Below are positions 33,646 through 45,003 of a stretch of 64,000 nt of DNA, in pieces. The stretch covers positions 40,651,950 through 40,715,949 of the forward strand of contig OX465579.1 in the NCBI GenBank assembly GCA_950022655.1. Direction: 5' to 3'. Source of the DNA: Alentia gelatinosa (Eukaryota > Annelida > Polychaeta > Phyllodocida > Polynoidae). The notes under the pieces were generated by a model, which saw only the letters and a list, made by a program, of their open reading frames with translations, ran no database searches and was not told the origin of the DNA. The position numbers and the translations under genes were made by a program. Within the stretch, counting starts at the first letter, position 1. Each line of letters begins with the position of its first letter.

Positions 33646-36150
33646 CCCCTATTCGGATGGTTTTCAGAACACGAACGTCAATACAGGTAGATATAGATCT
33701 TTCCAAGAGACAGTCATTTCAGTGGCCCGCATGTGAGCTTGGAGAGCATATAAAACTCTTTAAGCATACAAAGTAAATTGAACATAATGAAGTCTTCATG
33801 CAACCGTTTCCACCTGCTTTGACATCCGCCATTTTGTTTACTTTACAAATAAGGACTAGATACATGTCTAACGTCATAAAACCTGTTTGTATCTGGTGAT
33901 ATAAAATTCGTTTGATTCTCCCTGCTCAATGCGGAAAGATATGCCTATAAGTACCTCAGTGTTGACCACGTTCCAGGGTTTCAATATATGCATGCCCATG
34001 TTAACCACCACAATTATCTTCATGACTTAACTATGATACTAAAGGAATGGATATTATTGGAAACAATATATTGTAAGGCAAGTCCAGGAAAGCCAGTTGG
34101 CAACATATCTGAAGCCAGTACCCATGCATTTTGTTATTTTAGCAATTTGCCAATAACAAACTGCAAGGAAACAAGAAAGAGGTATACATACATGTGTGAC
34201 TAGGAAAGAAACTGAAGATGGAGCACTTATTGAAATGTACTAGAGAATCATCCCTATCAAAATGAATCTTTCACCAAGATATTACTGGAATGCTGTCATG
34301 ATATATCTCGAATATTATCCTAATGAATTGGCCAGCAATTCTCACACGTAGTGTGCATGTAACCTGATGCCTGACAGGACCACTGAGCCTATTGCTCCGA
34401 GAATTGGGGGAGCTCTTGCTTTCTGTGCCTTAACATACTCTGCAGTGTCACATATAATGCGACACCGCATGTATTCACGTGAATACAAATTCGATATTAG
34501 AAACATTGTTATGCAAATGTATAGTTTCGTGTCTTAAGTAATGTGTAAAGCCGATCGTTATGTTCACAACAACACAATAGCGGGCCTCTTCACCTCTTTC
34601 CAGAACATCGTGGGCATTTTTATTGGTTGTTTTTCTGATCATCCATGTGGTCCAAAGTTCTTATGAGCCTTTGATGATCTATGTCGGTAGATTTGTCAGT
34701 AGTGAAGCAGCTTATAGATATAATCTACATAAAGATCAAAGGTGTGTTATTTGACTAAAAGTACATTCTTCCTCGCTATCTACGCATGAGAACATCTTTC
34801 TATAGGAACCCTGTCAAAAGGCTGAAACACCTGAAGACAGTCCATATGGATATTCAGTGTGATACATCTAGAGGGAGTATGTGAGACACACATAAATACC
34901 CGAGTACGAAGCACCCTGTTCACAAAGAATATTTAGGTTGGACCAGCGTCCAGGGGGTTAGGAAAGTAGCTATTTTCGCAACAACTGAGCCGGCATTTCC
35001 TTGGGTAGTGATCGATAATGTTCCTACCTGTCAGGAAAAATCATCATTGATATTGTCTACCTTCCTGGAGGGACTGATGGCGACTGGGGAAAGAGGAAGG
35101 GGGTGGTGTATTTTCAGGAGGATGAAAAACCAGCGTGTTAAATACTGGCGAGTATAAACTGGTGGGTTTCATAGAGGTCATTGAACACAACCTAATGAAC
35201 AAAGGAATAACGGCTTCTTTATATCCGATACAAAATAGCCATTCATTGTTTAAAGAGGTTTAAAGAGGTTATATTGTACAGTATTCATGAATATAGGTTA
35301 AGCAATGATATGCCATGACTAATGATAAGATGCCATTGGCGGTTGATAAACAAAAAAGGTTAAACAAAGTAATGACCGAACAGCAGGGTAAGGCATCCTC
35401 CTACTACTATAGAAATTGCAGACATTTCGATTCACTCTTGACAATGAAATACGTCAAAAAAAATCATAGACAAATGTCTATACTAGGCATATCGTCGTGA
35501 ATCATAATCGAGATTTTGGTACAAAAAGGGTGAGCTCAGTCCCGATCCAGTCCAGTCACAATACAACCAGTCCTCCAACGCAGATTTTGAGGCAACGTTT
35601 TCATTTTAAAGTATATATTACACTACAATTCAGGAAATATCTAATCAGAGTAGAGAATTAATATTTAGTTGGAAATGTTTTCTCCGTGCATATTGTCTCC
35701 CTTATTTCAAGATACCACGCAACGAATAGCAAGATTCCATTAAGTACTATGTATTTTAGGAGCAGCTCAGGAATAGCTTCAAATACCCACAAGGGCTTCC
35801 ACTTGGGGAAGGTCCAAACTACTTTAAAATCACCTGCCCTTTTGTAGGTAATAGGTACCGTCTCTAGCGGCGCCTCTCTTGAGGCCAATAGACCAAACTT
35901 TCCATTGCAGGTTGGTGCGTGTGGCGACGCTCCCTAGATCCTAGTCGCTTTGTCCACAGGTCATTGCCCTTCAAAGTGAGCACACAAGTAACATGCTCAT
36001 GGTGTTAGTCAATTCCCTACCGTGGAAGTGACGCTACTTAGAGGCTTATATTGGTCGTGATAGGAGCCTGGAGAGTGTGTTTGAGTGTGAGTGTACTGTT
36101 TAACCTCTTGTATGATATACCCCATTAGAACTTTATATAGGACATCCTGG
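33646..36150. other. no gene identified
   Basis: AT-rich. A tiny tandem GTTTAAAGAG duplication lies near 35249-35270. The minus ORF 35658-35888 (76 codons) has a hydrophobic segment (LLLKYIVLNGILLFVAWYL) but no supporting splice signals. Confidence 0.4.
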
Positions 36151-36272
36151 CCATGCCGTACATACTACAAAATGAGATGGGCATTTGCCGTATGTTTACG
36201 GAACGAGGCCTTTGGTCGGGTCCCGTGGAAAACGATAAACGCCATCGAGTTGTGTAGCACGTACCAACATGG
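36151..36272. repeat. 122-bp hairpin related to the composite-family hairpins
   Basis: Arms CCATG...GTACATACTACA and TGTAGCACGTAC...CATGG, inner arms AATGAGATGGGC/GCCATCGAGTT, centre GAACGAGGCCTTTGGTCGG. The AATGAGATGGG and CATCGAGTT arms match the copy B hairpin. No body with TTTATCYYACCC ends was recognised next to it. Confidence 0.7.
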
Positions 36273-38530
36273 TGGGATTTTCTAATTTTATCATATACCA
36301 GAATTCATAATATCTTACCATAAATTGGCATAGAAACCATGTCGCAGTGAAAGTCTACACACTACTGAAGTTTCAACGTGCTCGTATACGAGTATATGGC
36401 ACAGGGTGTCGTGCATAGTAAATACGGTATAGGGACCAGGAGTACGTAATTATTTAATGCACTGCACGGGTAACAAAAATGGTTATATCAGAACAGACTA
36501 ACAGGGAGCATAGATAGACATGGATAGAGCCCCATTGGAAACATCTGCTTGAATTCACAACCAAACGCAATGTCCTGTCCATTTTGTTTTATAATGTTGT
36601 TTTATTATCGGCTGAACACCAGTGTCGCTCCACAACGTTGAACGTAAACAAATATTCTGTGGCATTTATCTTGACAAAATTCATTCTGAACCATATCAAG
36701 CACTATCCAAGAGCGTGGCACCATTTCCACTGCCCTCCCCCCATCAGAAATCGTCATCAATAAGTCAATGGGAAATCGAGGCAAATGCATCGATGTATCC
36801 ATATGAGCGAGGGTGGAGGGAACCTACCTATAAAAGGCCTGATAATAGTGACAGAAATAAGTTACGTCCGAGCTTTGTCACGTGGCAGGGGACTCCAATA
36901 GAGGGCGTTATTGATCCTCGCCTTCATTTATTATTGAGGTTGATCGCCAGGACGGGGGTGGATAATGAAACGGGAAATAGTAGCGTGTGTTCACCGGGGG
37001 GTTGAGTTTGTCATGACAAAACACAGGACCGTAGGCGGGACATAAACACCAATGACAAAGAAAGCACAAGTAGTGGGTTGGTCATCAAGCATATCCGGGA
37101 CGGGAACAAAGTGCATGGTATTGTTCGGGGAAATCAAACTCCAGGAAAGAGGGATTGAACGTAATTAAATCGACCGATAGCTAACTTTCATCTAGATCAG
37201 AATCATCATCACTCCATGTATCCACATTTCTGGATAGTCTAACCAATGTTCAGTTATATTCCTTTTCCCTAGTTGACCTGTTTATAATATTTAGACTCAA
37301 AGAATTTCCTAGTGTTTAGTTATCTGCTCTCGTCAGGAGTTACGCGGACACTGTGTGCTCACACAAAACTGAATCCGTGCGGTTATAAGGAAGAATATGG
37401 AAGCTCTGTTTCAGTTGAACGACTTGCGGCGAGCCCAAAGATTTGAAAAAAGCTGATGAATTTGCAGACAGGTTGATTGATTATATGGGATCAGTAAGGG
37501 TACACATGAAATTTTGTCAAATGTAATGCATACATCAAGCTTCAGATCAAGGCGAATAATCATTTAAACTGATACATCTTCAATACTGATAAACAATCTG
37601 TTGGTACTCCAGATTATAATCTACGATACGGTTTGGGAAATGCCTCATCATGGTATAGACGATAAGCTTGGCTAATCAGTATCTCATTAGTCTCTAATCA
37701 TCTCCGGGGTCGATTCAGGGTGATGGTCAAAGGGATCTCACAGGCAGCAGTTTCACTTTATCATACTGGTCGGCAAGTTATACGCCAGACATCAGTCTTG
37801 TTATCGGTATTGAACTGGATAGACGCTGATAATTCTATTGCTACTGCCATCAACGTAATGCTGTGCCTCTATGAATGGACCAGCATGAGGAGATGTATTC
37901 AAAGCTTCTGCTGTAAACAACACTTATATACAATTGCAAGCCCAAATAGTGGGCATCATTAAACTGAAACCAACAATCATATGTACAGTGACTTGTTTAT
38001 CATTCTGATGTCCACTATATCGGGTCTCCGTTGCATACTGGGATTAAACATACACATGTATATGATATATATTTAATACTGGATGTTCTATTGCATGTAA
38101 TGCCTCAGTCCTTTTCATTAGTACACCGGACCAACAGTTCAAGGTATAATGTACCATTATGTTGTGATTATACAGCTCTTGGGATTGTCCAAGCAGGCAA
38201 GCCGGCTTACACTTTGGAACTATACACGGCGGGTATCCATGTACAATTACCGTGGCTAAAAAGCCTATAACAAGTGTACGTAGGTTGGATATCGTCTAAA
38301 TTACCGAAACAGGAGGAATGATCGATGGTTCGACCATAGCTGTCAGCCACCGATCAGAAGGACGTCGGTGCTTAACGAAACGAGGCTGACGGATGTGATC
38401 CCTGACCCTGCAACCGGTATCCGTCCGGTATAGTTTCCAATCAGAGATCTTGAGCCTATATAGTGCAATATCTGATTATAGAGAATCTGTTTGCAGAGTG
38501 CTAATATGTTCTAAAGATGGATATATGAAA
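36273..38530. other. no gene identified; small inverted repeat
   Basis: TATAAAAGG (36829-36837) and a CACGTG box (36879-36884) occur in a 127-codon ORF but no further promoter support is visible. A short hairpin TCAGCCACCGA...TCGGTG...GGCTGA lies at about 38342-38395. Confidence 0.4.
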
Positions 38531-39520
38531 TGGAATTTTATGCCATGACTGAAAAATGTAAAACAATCATCCAGAGCTGGTTGAATAAAGGGGAAGGTAT
38601 GCATGACTAACTCCCTGTTGATACCAATATTTAAGGATATGGTGTCTTTCTACATCTGGAAGGGGGGCACTGCTAAAATAACATATAACACATTAATCCA
38701 AAGCATCCCTGAAGGTGGACTAAAGTTGCTAGACCTAGAAATAATGAGACAGGCATCCCAAATATGATGAAAAGGTTAGTTTTAGGAGAGTCAAAAAATG
38801 CCTCCCTCTTTAAAAAGTATGTAAAAAAACATCGGATATAGGCTGGGTTAAGATGATTTTAGTAGTCAACTATAAGCTTTAACAGGGCCATTATATACTG
38901 GACCTAGACTGACCACACATAGAAAGGGTGTTTTAAAGTAAAATCTATCAGAAAAACGGTAAAAATACATCGTAATGCAGGGTTTATTATGTGTAATTAA
39001 TCAATCTATACTCAATCAGGTTTTAAAAAGGTTTTATAAGATAAATTGGTAATATAAGATTGCATTTTCCATGTAATACAGACTTGGATGGTTAATGGAA
39101 AATGAAATATGCTACCAGTGGTGTCCCTATTGGATAGTGGTGTAAATAGAATCAGGCGTATGCATGACGTATATATGACCGCACCGTGGACACATATATA
39201 TACACCAATAGATAAGGCGTATACACATGGGGAATAGGATGACCTTGTATAAGCAAAAGCATACCTATACATGTATACATACGCCGGGCGTATACATATA
39301 TAAAGTGGTTAGTTTCGCACAGTGGTATTTTTGCAAGGGTTTTACAGGAGTGTGGGAAAAGGTATATAACATCCATCATAGGGTGGATGAAGTTTATTTA
39401 AATGAAGCTATTTGGGCGTTTATTAAGGTAGGGATACAGGAAAGCACCTTAAATAAGCAGGAATTTTTCAGATAAAAGATTTATATAAAAAGGAGTTTCT
39501 TTCATTCCTTCATTGATCAT
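38531..39520 (+). pseudogene. Tx1/L1-like LINE reverse transcriptase C-terminal region, interrupted by an insertion
   Basis: Left part (38531-38850): EKCKTIIQSWLNKG, then after a frame change IFKDMVSFYIWKGGTAKITY and IQSIPEGGLKLLDLEIMRQA. This is the conserved region after the polymerase core of L1/Tx1 elements (W-K-KI-Y-TL-GGL-L-D). Right part (39340-39480): VWEKVYNIHHRV, then LNEAIWAFIKVGIQ, which fits the later part of the same region (PLWYN-I then W-GI). The DNA between them (about 38870-39324) is a copy of the CACTG-ended repeat family in reverse orientation, so that element appears to have landed inside the LINE. Several stops; long dead. The N-terminal part is absent. Confidence 0.75.
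38870..39324 (-). mobile_element. CACTG-ended repeat family, second copy, inside LINE sequence
   Basis: Reverse-orientation homologue of the left 430 bases of the element at 30098. Shared in order on minus: GCGTATACATATATA region, AGGTATGCTTTTGCTTATAC, AAGGTCATCCTATTCC, AATACCAATTTATC-like, AACCCTGCATT, GATAGATTTTACTTT. The 5' end reads CACTGTGCGAAACTAACCAC (plus 39305-39324). The other end (near 38870) is not clear. Confidence 0.75.
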
Positions 39521-40282
39521 ATCTACACAAGTAGGCAACGTGGACTAATGTCACATGTAGAAATTAATGTTTTGGCACACACATCTTCTCCCTGGGCATG
39601 TTTAGTCTTTGATCAGCCATGCCAGGTCTCAGAATATCTGGAGGTGGAAAAAGAGATCGGTTGTTATTTCAGGAACCGGGAGAAAATCTACCCCACCTAC
39701 CGTCATTAACACAATCAGCTAATAATGCCTTCTTCTTACAACCAAGCTGCATCACACACATATATATTATAAATCTCCATTGAATTTTAATAACAAATCT
39801 CACCTTTCTTATTCTATCGCATGCTTTGTATTCTGGATGCACATTGAAACCACCTGTCTTTTGTTGAGTGCCATCCATGGTATTGTTGATGTTATGTGCA
39901 TACTAATTAAACTCTTGAATAGAATACACTCCATTAATTTTATGAACAATTACAAATGATGTAATTCATTTTCCCAACTATGTCTCTTCATTTTGCGGGG
40001 GATATGAATTATTCAGGTGGAGCAATAATTGTGAGTGGATTAGATTAATGTTATAAGATAACAGATTACCTTGTTCTACTTTGAATTTTTTTTTTAAGTT
40101 TTCCCGCCAGACCCGGGGGGTCCTTGCCGTGGTTCGGATGAGGTATCGTTTTTTTTAATAAACCTTATATCAGAACTCTACTGAACTGCATATAATTAAA
40201 TGATACCAACTAATGCGAACGAAAGATATGTTCGGAATGCATTAAAGATCAGATTGACATACTCTGAATTAACTTGAGGTAG
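39521..40282. other. no gene identified
   Basis: AT-rich, with T and C runs near 40090-40110; no motif. Confidence 0.45.
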
Positions 40283-40637
40283 TGTAGCGGGCAGGGGGTG
40301 GGTTCATCGGATCTAGCTCTGGAGTCCAGTCCACCGGAGTATGATCCCACCGCATTGCACCGCATTACACCGAATTACGATGGGTGGACGCTGTGTGGTC
40401 GGACGTGACGTCACATTTTACTATAAATACAGCGAACGCAGCTCAGTCCAGTCAGTCTCGTGTACCAGCTCGTGTCGCCACTCTGTACAGACGGTACCCT
40501 GTGATAGTGTAGTTCAGTGAGGATTGTTTGACTGCTGACGAATATTTATTATACATGTGTATTGCTACAATGTAACGAGTTTAACGCTTGGGCACTGTGA
40601 TTCTGGTGTTATGTTCATTCAATACGCGACCGTTACA
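40283..40637 (+). mobile_element. probable solo LTR (Ty3/gypsy-like)
   Basis: 355 bp beginning TGTAGCGG and ending CCGTTACA, the TG...CA imperfect inverted ends of an LTR. It has an internal promoter in the expected sense. Flanks GTAG (40279-40282) and GTAT (40638-40641) may be a worn 4-bp target duplication. No primer-binding site, gag or pol follows, hence solo. The ends are in gypsy style, but the call is by shape only. A host gene promoter is the alternative. Confidence 0.5.
40406..40457 (+). promoter_or_regulatory. CRE-TATA-Inr core promoter
   Basis: TGACGTCA (40406-40413), TATAAATA (40422-40429) and two initiator-like TCAGTC words (40443-40448 and 40452-40457). From the A of the second initiator the TATA box lies at about -32, the classical spacing. 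Together they are a strong RNA polymerase II promoter match on plus, inside the probable LTR. Confidence 0.65.
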
Positions 40638-42150
40638 GTATTTTACATAAAGTTATTTGATGGTGCGAAATATAGCTGAAAACATATCGGTATGAATACA
40701 AATGGATACGAATGGATACGAAAACCGTTTACTTTTGTGGGGATGGCGCGCCAGACAGGGACGTGACGGACGTGCAGTTCTCTGCCGTCTGAGTGGCAGT
40801 CACTCTGACAGGTGCTCGAGCAGCTCCCATCTGACACACGCCTCGTGCTCGCTTCTCCTCCTGGCCATTACTCAGTCCCACTCAGCGCCATTAACCTGCT
40901 CTTATCACCGGCGGCACGGCCCTCCTCCACACCACCTCCTGTGCCTCTTTTCCCACACCTACACACACTTCTGATGTCAGTGACACCTGTGAGCCGACGT
41001 ATATCAATCGTCAATGAAAACCACTAGAGCGTCTTCCACAGCCATTTCCCTTTTGGGGAATTTTAGGTGAAGTGTATACTATGTCTATGGCTTCTCCCTT
41101 CATCTTTCCTATTCCCAACTCGCTGAAGAAAACTCCAATAATGACATTGCAACTCTGCCTTTGTATTGCTCAATTGTAAAATCATATTTGTGTCTATAAA
41201 GCAATAGCAAACCAAGATCATTTAGGTCTTGCCATACATTAACGAGGTAAGCATCACATTTATGTGAAATGTGGAATGTCCTCCATATTCGATCAATCTG
41301 GTCTCATGGTCTCTCGATTACACTTGTGGAGAGCAATTTTAATATATCCAGATTCGTATCTAAGCTTAATTAGAGCATGAAACAATGGTTTAAAGTGTTC
41401 AGGGCCTGTAATTTGAGAGGATATGACTTTTTTCATGTTTGGGGAATAACTGACAACCTATGGCGAGTTCCTAAGGATAATTTGGCAATATGTTGCATAT
41501 ACATCCTTTGATTGATAAGGCATCGTTAAATGTTTGGTTAGGACTCAGCATTTCCTGACAGGAACACATGGTGTATTCAAACTCATGATGCCAAGAAAGT
41601 CTACCAATTACATACCGATGGAAAGATATAGAAAGCAATACGATTAGAAATTGCACTATGAAAGTTCTACGATTTACGATGTCTACATCACTGGTACCTG
41701 TAGGGGCTTCTAACCACTATTCTATTGTATGGGAGCTACTACGATGACCGCCCGCCCCCCTCCAAGTCATTCACAGGGAGCCGCTAATGTTGGGACCCCG
41801 TCCCAGGTCGTCATAAATACACGTTTTGATTACACAGAATGGTGAATGACATTGATTCACATAGTCATCCATCAATCTCAAATCACCGGGCTCACATACT
41901 AAGGAATACATTCATTCAGCTTTGCCTCACAGGTTTAGATCTGCGGCAACTCGAAATCATCCATATACATAACAGTTGGTGGTTGTCCGGAAGTTTCGTG
42001 CATTAGTGAGATACTTAGTAGAAACTGAAGGAGAGTTAGAAGTGTTAGTGTTTATCGCACGACGGGCAGGTGGCGTATTACTGCGCCAGCCGTTAGCTGG
42101 GTGTAGTGAGAAGCAGACCTGACCGGAGTGTGATACACACTTACACTACT
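40638..42150. other. no gene identified
   Basis: A 90-codon plus ORF (40702-40974) with a Ser/His-rich composition has no motif. If the promoter at 40.4 kb is a host promoter, transcribed sequence would lie here, but no donor or coding exon stood out. Confidence 0.4.
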
Positions 42151-42299
42151 AACTCGAGTTCAGTTTAGTATTTATCCTACCCTGTCTCCAATAATTCATT
42201 TGTTACCCCCGTGCAATAAATAACACTTTACTGCACGCTCGCCGGAATAGAGTCAGCCAATGTTAAGCTTATGACGTCTTTTAATTAGGGTAGGATAAA
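42151..42299 (+). repeat. composite repeat family, copy D (palindrome and body)
   Basis: The short palindrome AACTCGAGTT (42151-42160) stands in the hairpin position, ten bases before the body (42171-42299). Ends TTTATCCTACCCTG and AGGGTAGGATAAA. Core CCAATGTTAAGCTTATG at 42257-42273. Copy-specific arms CGTGCAATAAA (42210-42220) and TTTACTGCACG (42227-42237). It abuts the LINE fragment that starts at about 42312. Confidence 0.83.
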
Positions 42300-42311
42300 A
42301 AAAACCATAAC

Positions 42312-43290
42312 GGGGTGGTCATTTACCAATCCTGAAAAGCGGTGAGAAGAGTAACATTGAAAACTGCAGGCCAATCAGTCTACTCCTGCTCCTGCTCCTA
42401 CTCTGTCTTGGGGCCTTAATTGTTCCTGCTTTTTATAAATAACCTGGGTAATTCTGTTATTTCATCTAGTTACTTACAATGTGCTGATGATTTAGTTCTA
42501 TATTGTTCACATAAAGATATTTTGGTAGCCAAACGATAACTACAACATGACTTGAACTCTCTAGCTTCATGGTGCGTTAAAACAGGTTGAGTATAAATGT
42601 ACGAAGGACCAAAACTATTTGGATAGCTACTCCATCAAAGCTAAGAACTTGTCCTAGGATGAATAAAACATCATTTGATGAAACTCTTGTAGACTGTACA
42701 TGCGTTATAAATACTTGGGGGTAACATTGGATTGTGCGCTAACCTGGCTGAGTAACATTAATGGAATTGCTAAGAGTCTCAGTAGTAAGTTATTTAAATT
42801 TGGGAAACTACGCAGAAGTCTAACATTGGATGCAGCCAAGTCAGTGTATAGGAACTGTATTATGTCTTTCTTCCATTACTGTTCTTTTGTTGTGAACAGT
42901 GCTAGAAAGTTAGATCGTACCCGACTTTACAAGCTACATCACAGAAGTTTACGTACTATTTATAATCACAATGTATCAAACAGGAAAAGTGCTACAATGA
43001 TGACAAACTGTAATTTAAACCCACTAGAAGACAGGAGGAAAATCCAACTTGCTATGACAAAGTTCAAAAGCAGAAACAACTCAGAATGGATTACTGAAAC
43101 GAGAGCGAGAACAAGGCAGGGAGATGAGATAATCTTCGAATTGCCGCACACCCGATGTACGAACTCTCTCAATAGTCCATATTAAGGAGGTGCGACAATA
43201 TGGAACGACTTGCCACGACATATACAGCAATGTGATACAACAGATGCCTGCAAAAGACAGATAAAGAACCAAGCTGCAAGAAAATCATAG
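42312..43290 (+). pseudogene. CR1/L2-like reverse transcriptase fragment with internal deletion
   Basis: The first piece (from 42312) reads ILKSGEKSNIENCRPISLL, the start of the polymerase domain. A CTCCTG triplet run then joins it to SVLGP, a stop, LFLLFINNLG, which is motif B's downstream part, so motif A and the segment around it are deleted. Motif C follows as YLQCADDLVLYCS, then several stops. From ATG 42700 a frame of 161 codons is open: YKYLGVTLDCALTW, then the thumb and LHHRSLRTIYNHN. After one stop (43183-43185) the frame resumes with ATIWNDLPRHI and ends at 43290. A short CATCAT repeat (43314-43330) follows, like the microsatellite tails of CR1/L2 elements. Confidence 0.85.
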
Positions 43291-43313
43291 TACCTATATG
43301 AAGCTGAACATTC

Positions 43314-43333
43314 ATCCATCATCATCATCATTA
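43314..43333 (+). repeat. ATC repeat, probable LINE 3' tail
   Basis: CATCCATCATCATCATCATT about 25 bases after the LINE stop codon. Confidence 0.6.
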
Positions 43334-44291
43334 ATATACATTATATACTGTGTAGTTATAAATGATCTGCAATTATTGTGAGCACGACCTGTTGTATCTG
43401 AAAAACTCAATATATGTATAAGATGATGCAGATTTAGATGATTACGTTTTAAAAATGAGTCGTATCTACAGAGAACTAGTATTGTGGAATAATCTGGACA
43501 AGGAAAAAGGTAGGAATGAAGGAAAGCTTTAAAAAGTGAATCAAAGAAAAATAAGAAAGGTGTGATAACTTGAGACATTGAGTTTGTCATCCAATGAATA
43601 GCTGCATTTGTACCGATGTTCTGCCTAGTTCATCCATGCGTAGGATTTATGGGGAGCTATTTAAACATTGGAAGGTACTGTATAGCTATAAGCTTACTTA
43701 TCGAAAGTATATAATGCGTGTATGTATTGAGCACAGCTAAAACCAATTCATACTCATTTTCCCATTATCTTTTATACCCCTCACAGATGCTATTATTTGT
43801 GCGACGTTTCACCATTTCCTCAGGGAATAACTGTTTCCTGTCAAACAGAGTATCCAATATTTATATATAACATTATTTCTAAAAAAAATATAAACACAAG
43901 AGGGCATTGATTACACAGTAATGTCTCAGTCCACAGGTCATCAAAGCCAGAGTTACATAATGATTATTTGGCCATCTGGTATTTCAGGTAACTCCCAACA
44001 CGATCTCATCATGCCTTTATATACTAATAGAATCAATGTAGAGAATTTGGTCCTTATATCACCATTTGCAGGATTTCCCTAAGATGAATTGTATTAGCTC
44101 CGCTACACAGTAGCATGGTTCAGGTCTCAGAGAGCAGAGTATGTGAACACAGCTAGATTCAGGTATGTACACAGACTAGTGAACCAGTGGGAAGGGCCGA
44201 GGTATCATGGCTTGATAAGGAGCCACACACACTGGTGTAAGAGATGCGCGCGGCGCTGATTGTTTTAATAGGATCCGTATATTAAGCCCAT
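43334..44291. other. no gene identified
   Basis: AT-rich DNA without motif. Confidence 0.5.
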
Positions 44292-44607
44292 CTTAAGCCT
44301 GATGCCCATCAAACGATTCAGGGTTGAGCGATTAGTTTGCAAATCGTATAGGAGTCGGTGAACTTGTCGCAGGCAAATTACGTAACTCTTCGCTCGATCT
44401 GCGGACATTGAGGAGATGGGGTTGGTGGATATTAGTCCTAAGCAAATCTGTCTACTAATCGGTGGCTCACCCTTGCCTAGCTGTCCTACATCTACCGACT
44501 ACGGCCGACTCCGTTAGGATGCCTTGGCTGAGACAAATTACTGTCCGTTTGTCGCCGACAAAGGTACATGAATGTTCCGAAATCGGTAGATGGGCATTGG
44601 GCTTAAG
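44292..44607. mobile_element. 316-bp MITE-like element with CTTAAGCC ends
   Basis: Terminal inverted repeats CTTAAGCCTGATGCCCATC (44292-44310) and GATGGGCATTGGGCTTAAG (44589-44607), 17 of 19 paired. Its right third (44474-44589) is the same sequence as 7286-7401, including GCCGACTCCGTTAGGATGCC and TTGTCGCCGACAAAGGTACA, so the two elements share a module but differ in outer ends. Confidence 0.78.
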
Positions 44608-44765
44608 ATGCAAGTAAGGGGTGTAATTACTATGTACATACATGCAACACAGAAGAGTGAGTTAATGCTCCTCCGGGCACTGAAGGCCTCACTCCGATGA
44701 TGGGGTAAGACCAACCCGGGATATAGTTGTGTGACTTTACACTGTACAGTACTATCGTAAAACGG

Positions 44766-44829
44766 GATGAGTTTTAATCCGGAACCAAACGCCAGGAGTG
44801 GCATACGGGAGCCAAGATTAAAACGAATC
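44766..44829 (+). repeat. composite repeat family, copy E hairpin
   Basis: Arms GATGAGTTTTAATC and GATTAAAACGAATC around a loop containing GTGGCATACGGGA. That loop word is also the copy-specific word in the body that follows. Confidence 0.75.
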
Positions 44830-44839
44830 AGGTTTTGAT

Positions 44840-45003
44840 TTTATCCTACCCCTCTCTACAATATTTCAATATCAAAATCATGAATGAAAATCATCAAAAT
44901 TCTGTATGCCCCTAGTAGCATACAAATATCCGTATGCCAGTCAGCGTGGCATACGGAATCTCAATGTTAAGCCTATGGGATTTTATATTAGGGGTAGGAT
45001 AAA
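44840..45003 (+). repeat. composite repeat family, copy E body
   Basis: 164 bp, ends TTTATCCTACCCCT and AGGGGTAGGATAAA. Core TCAATGTTAAGCCTATGG (44961-44978), again 25 bases from the end. Copy-specific words: GTATGCC (44904-44910), GCATAC (44918-44923, inverted), CCGTATGCC (44930-44938), GGCATACGG (44948-44956, inverted). Confidence 0.87.

Noticed and set aside
36829..36884. TATAAAAGG with a downstream CACGTG as a promoter
   Set aside because: No initiator, no supported exon, and AT-rich DNA gives such matches by chance.
38862..38864. GTA as a target duplication matching GTA at 39325-39327 for the element inside the LINE
   Set aside because: The base after it does not start CACTG, so the left end of the element is not where this would require.
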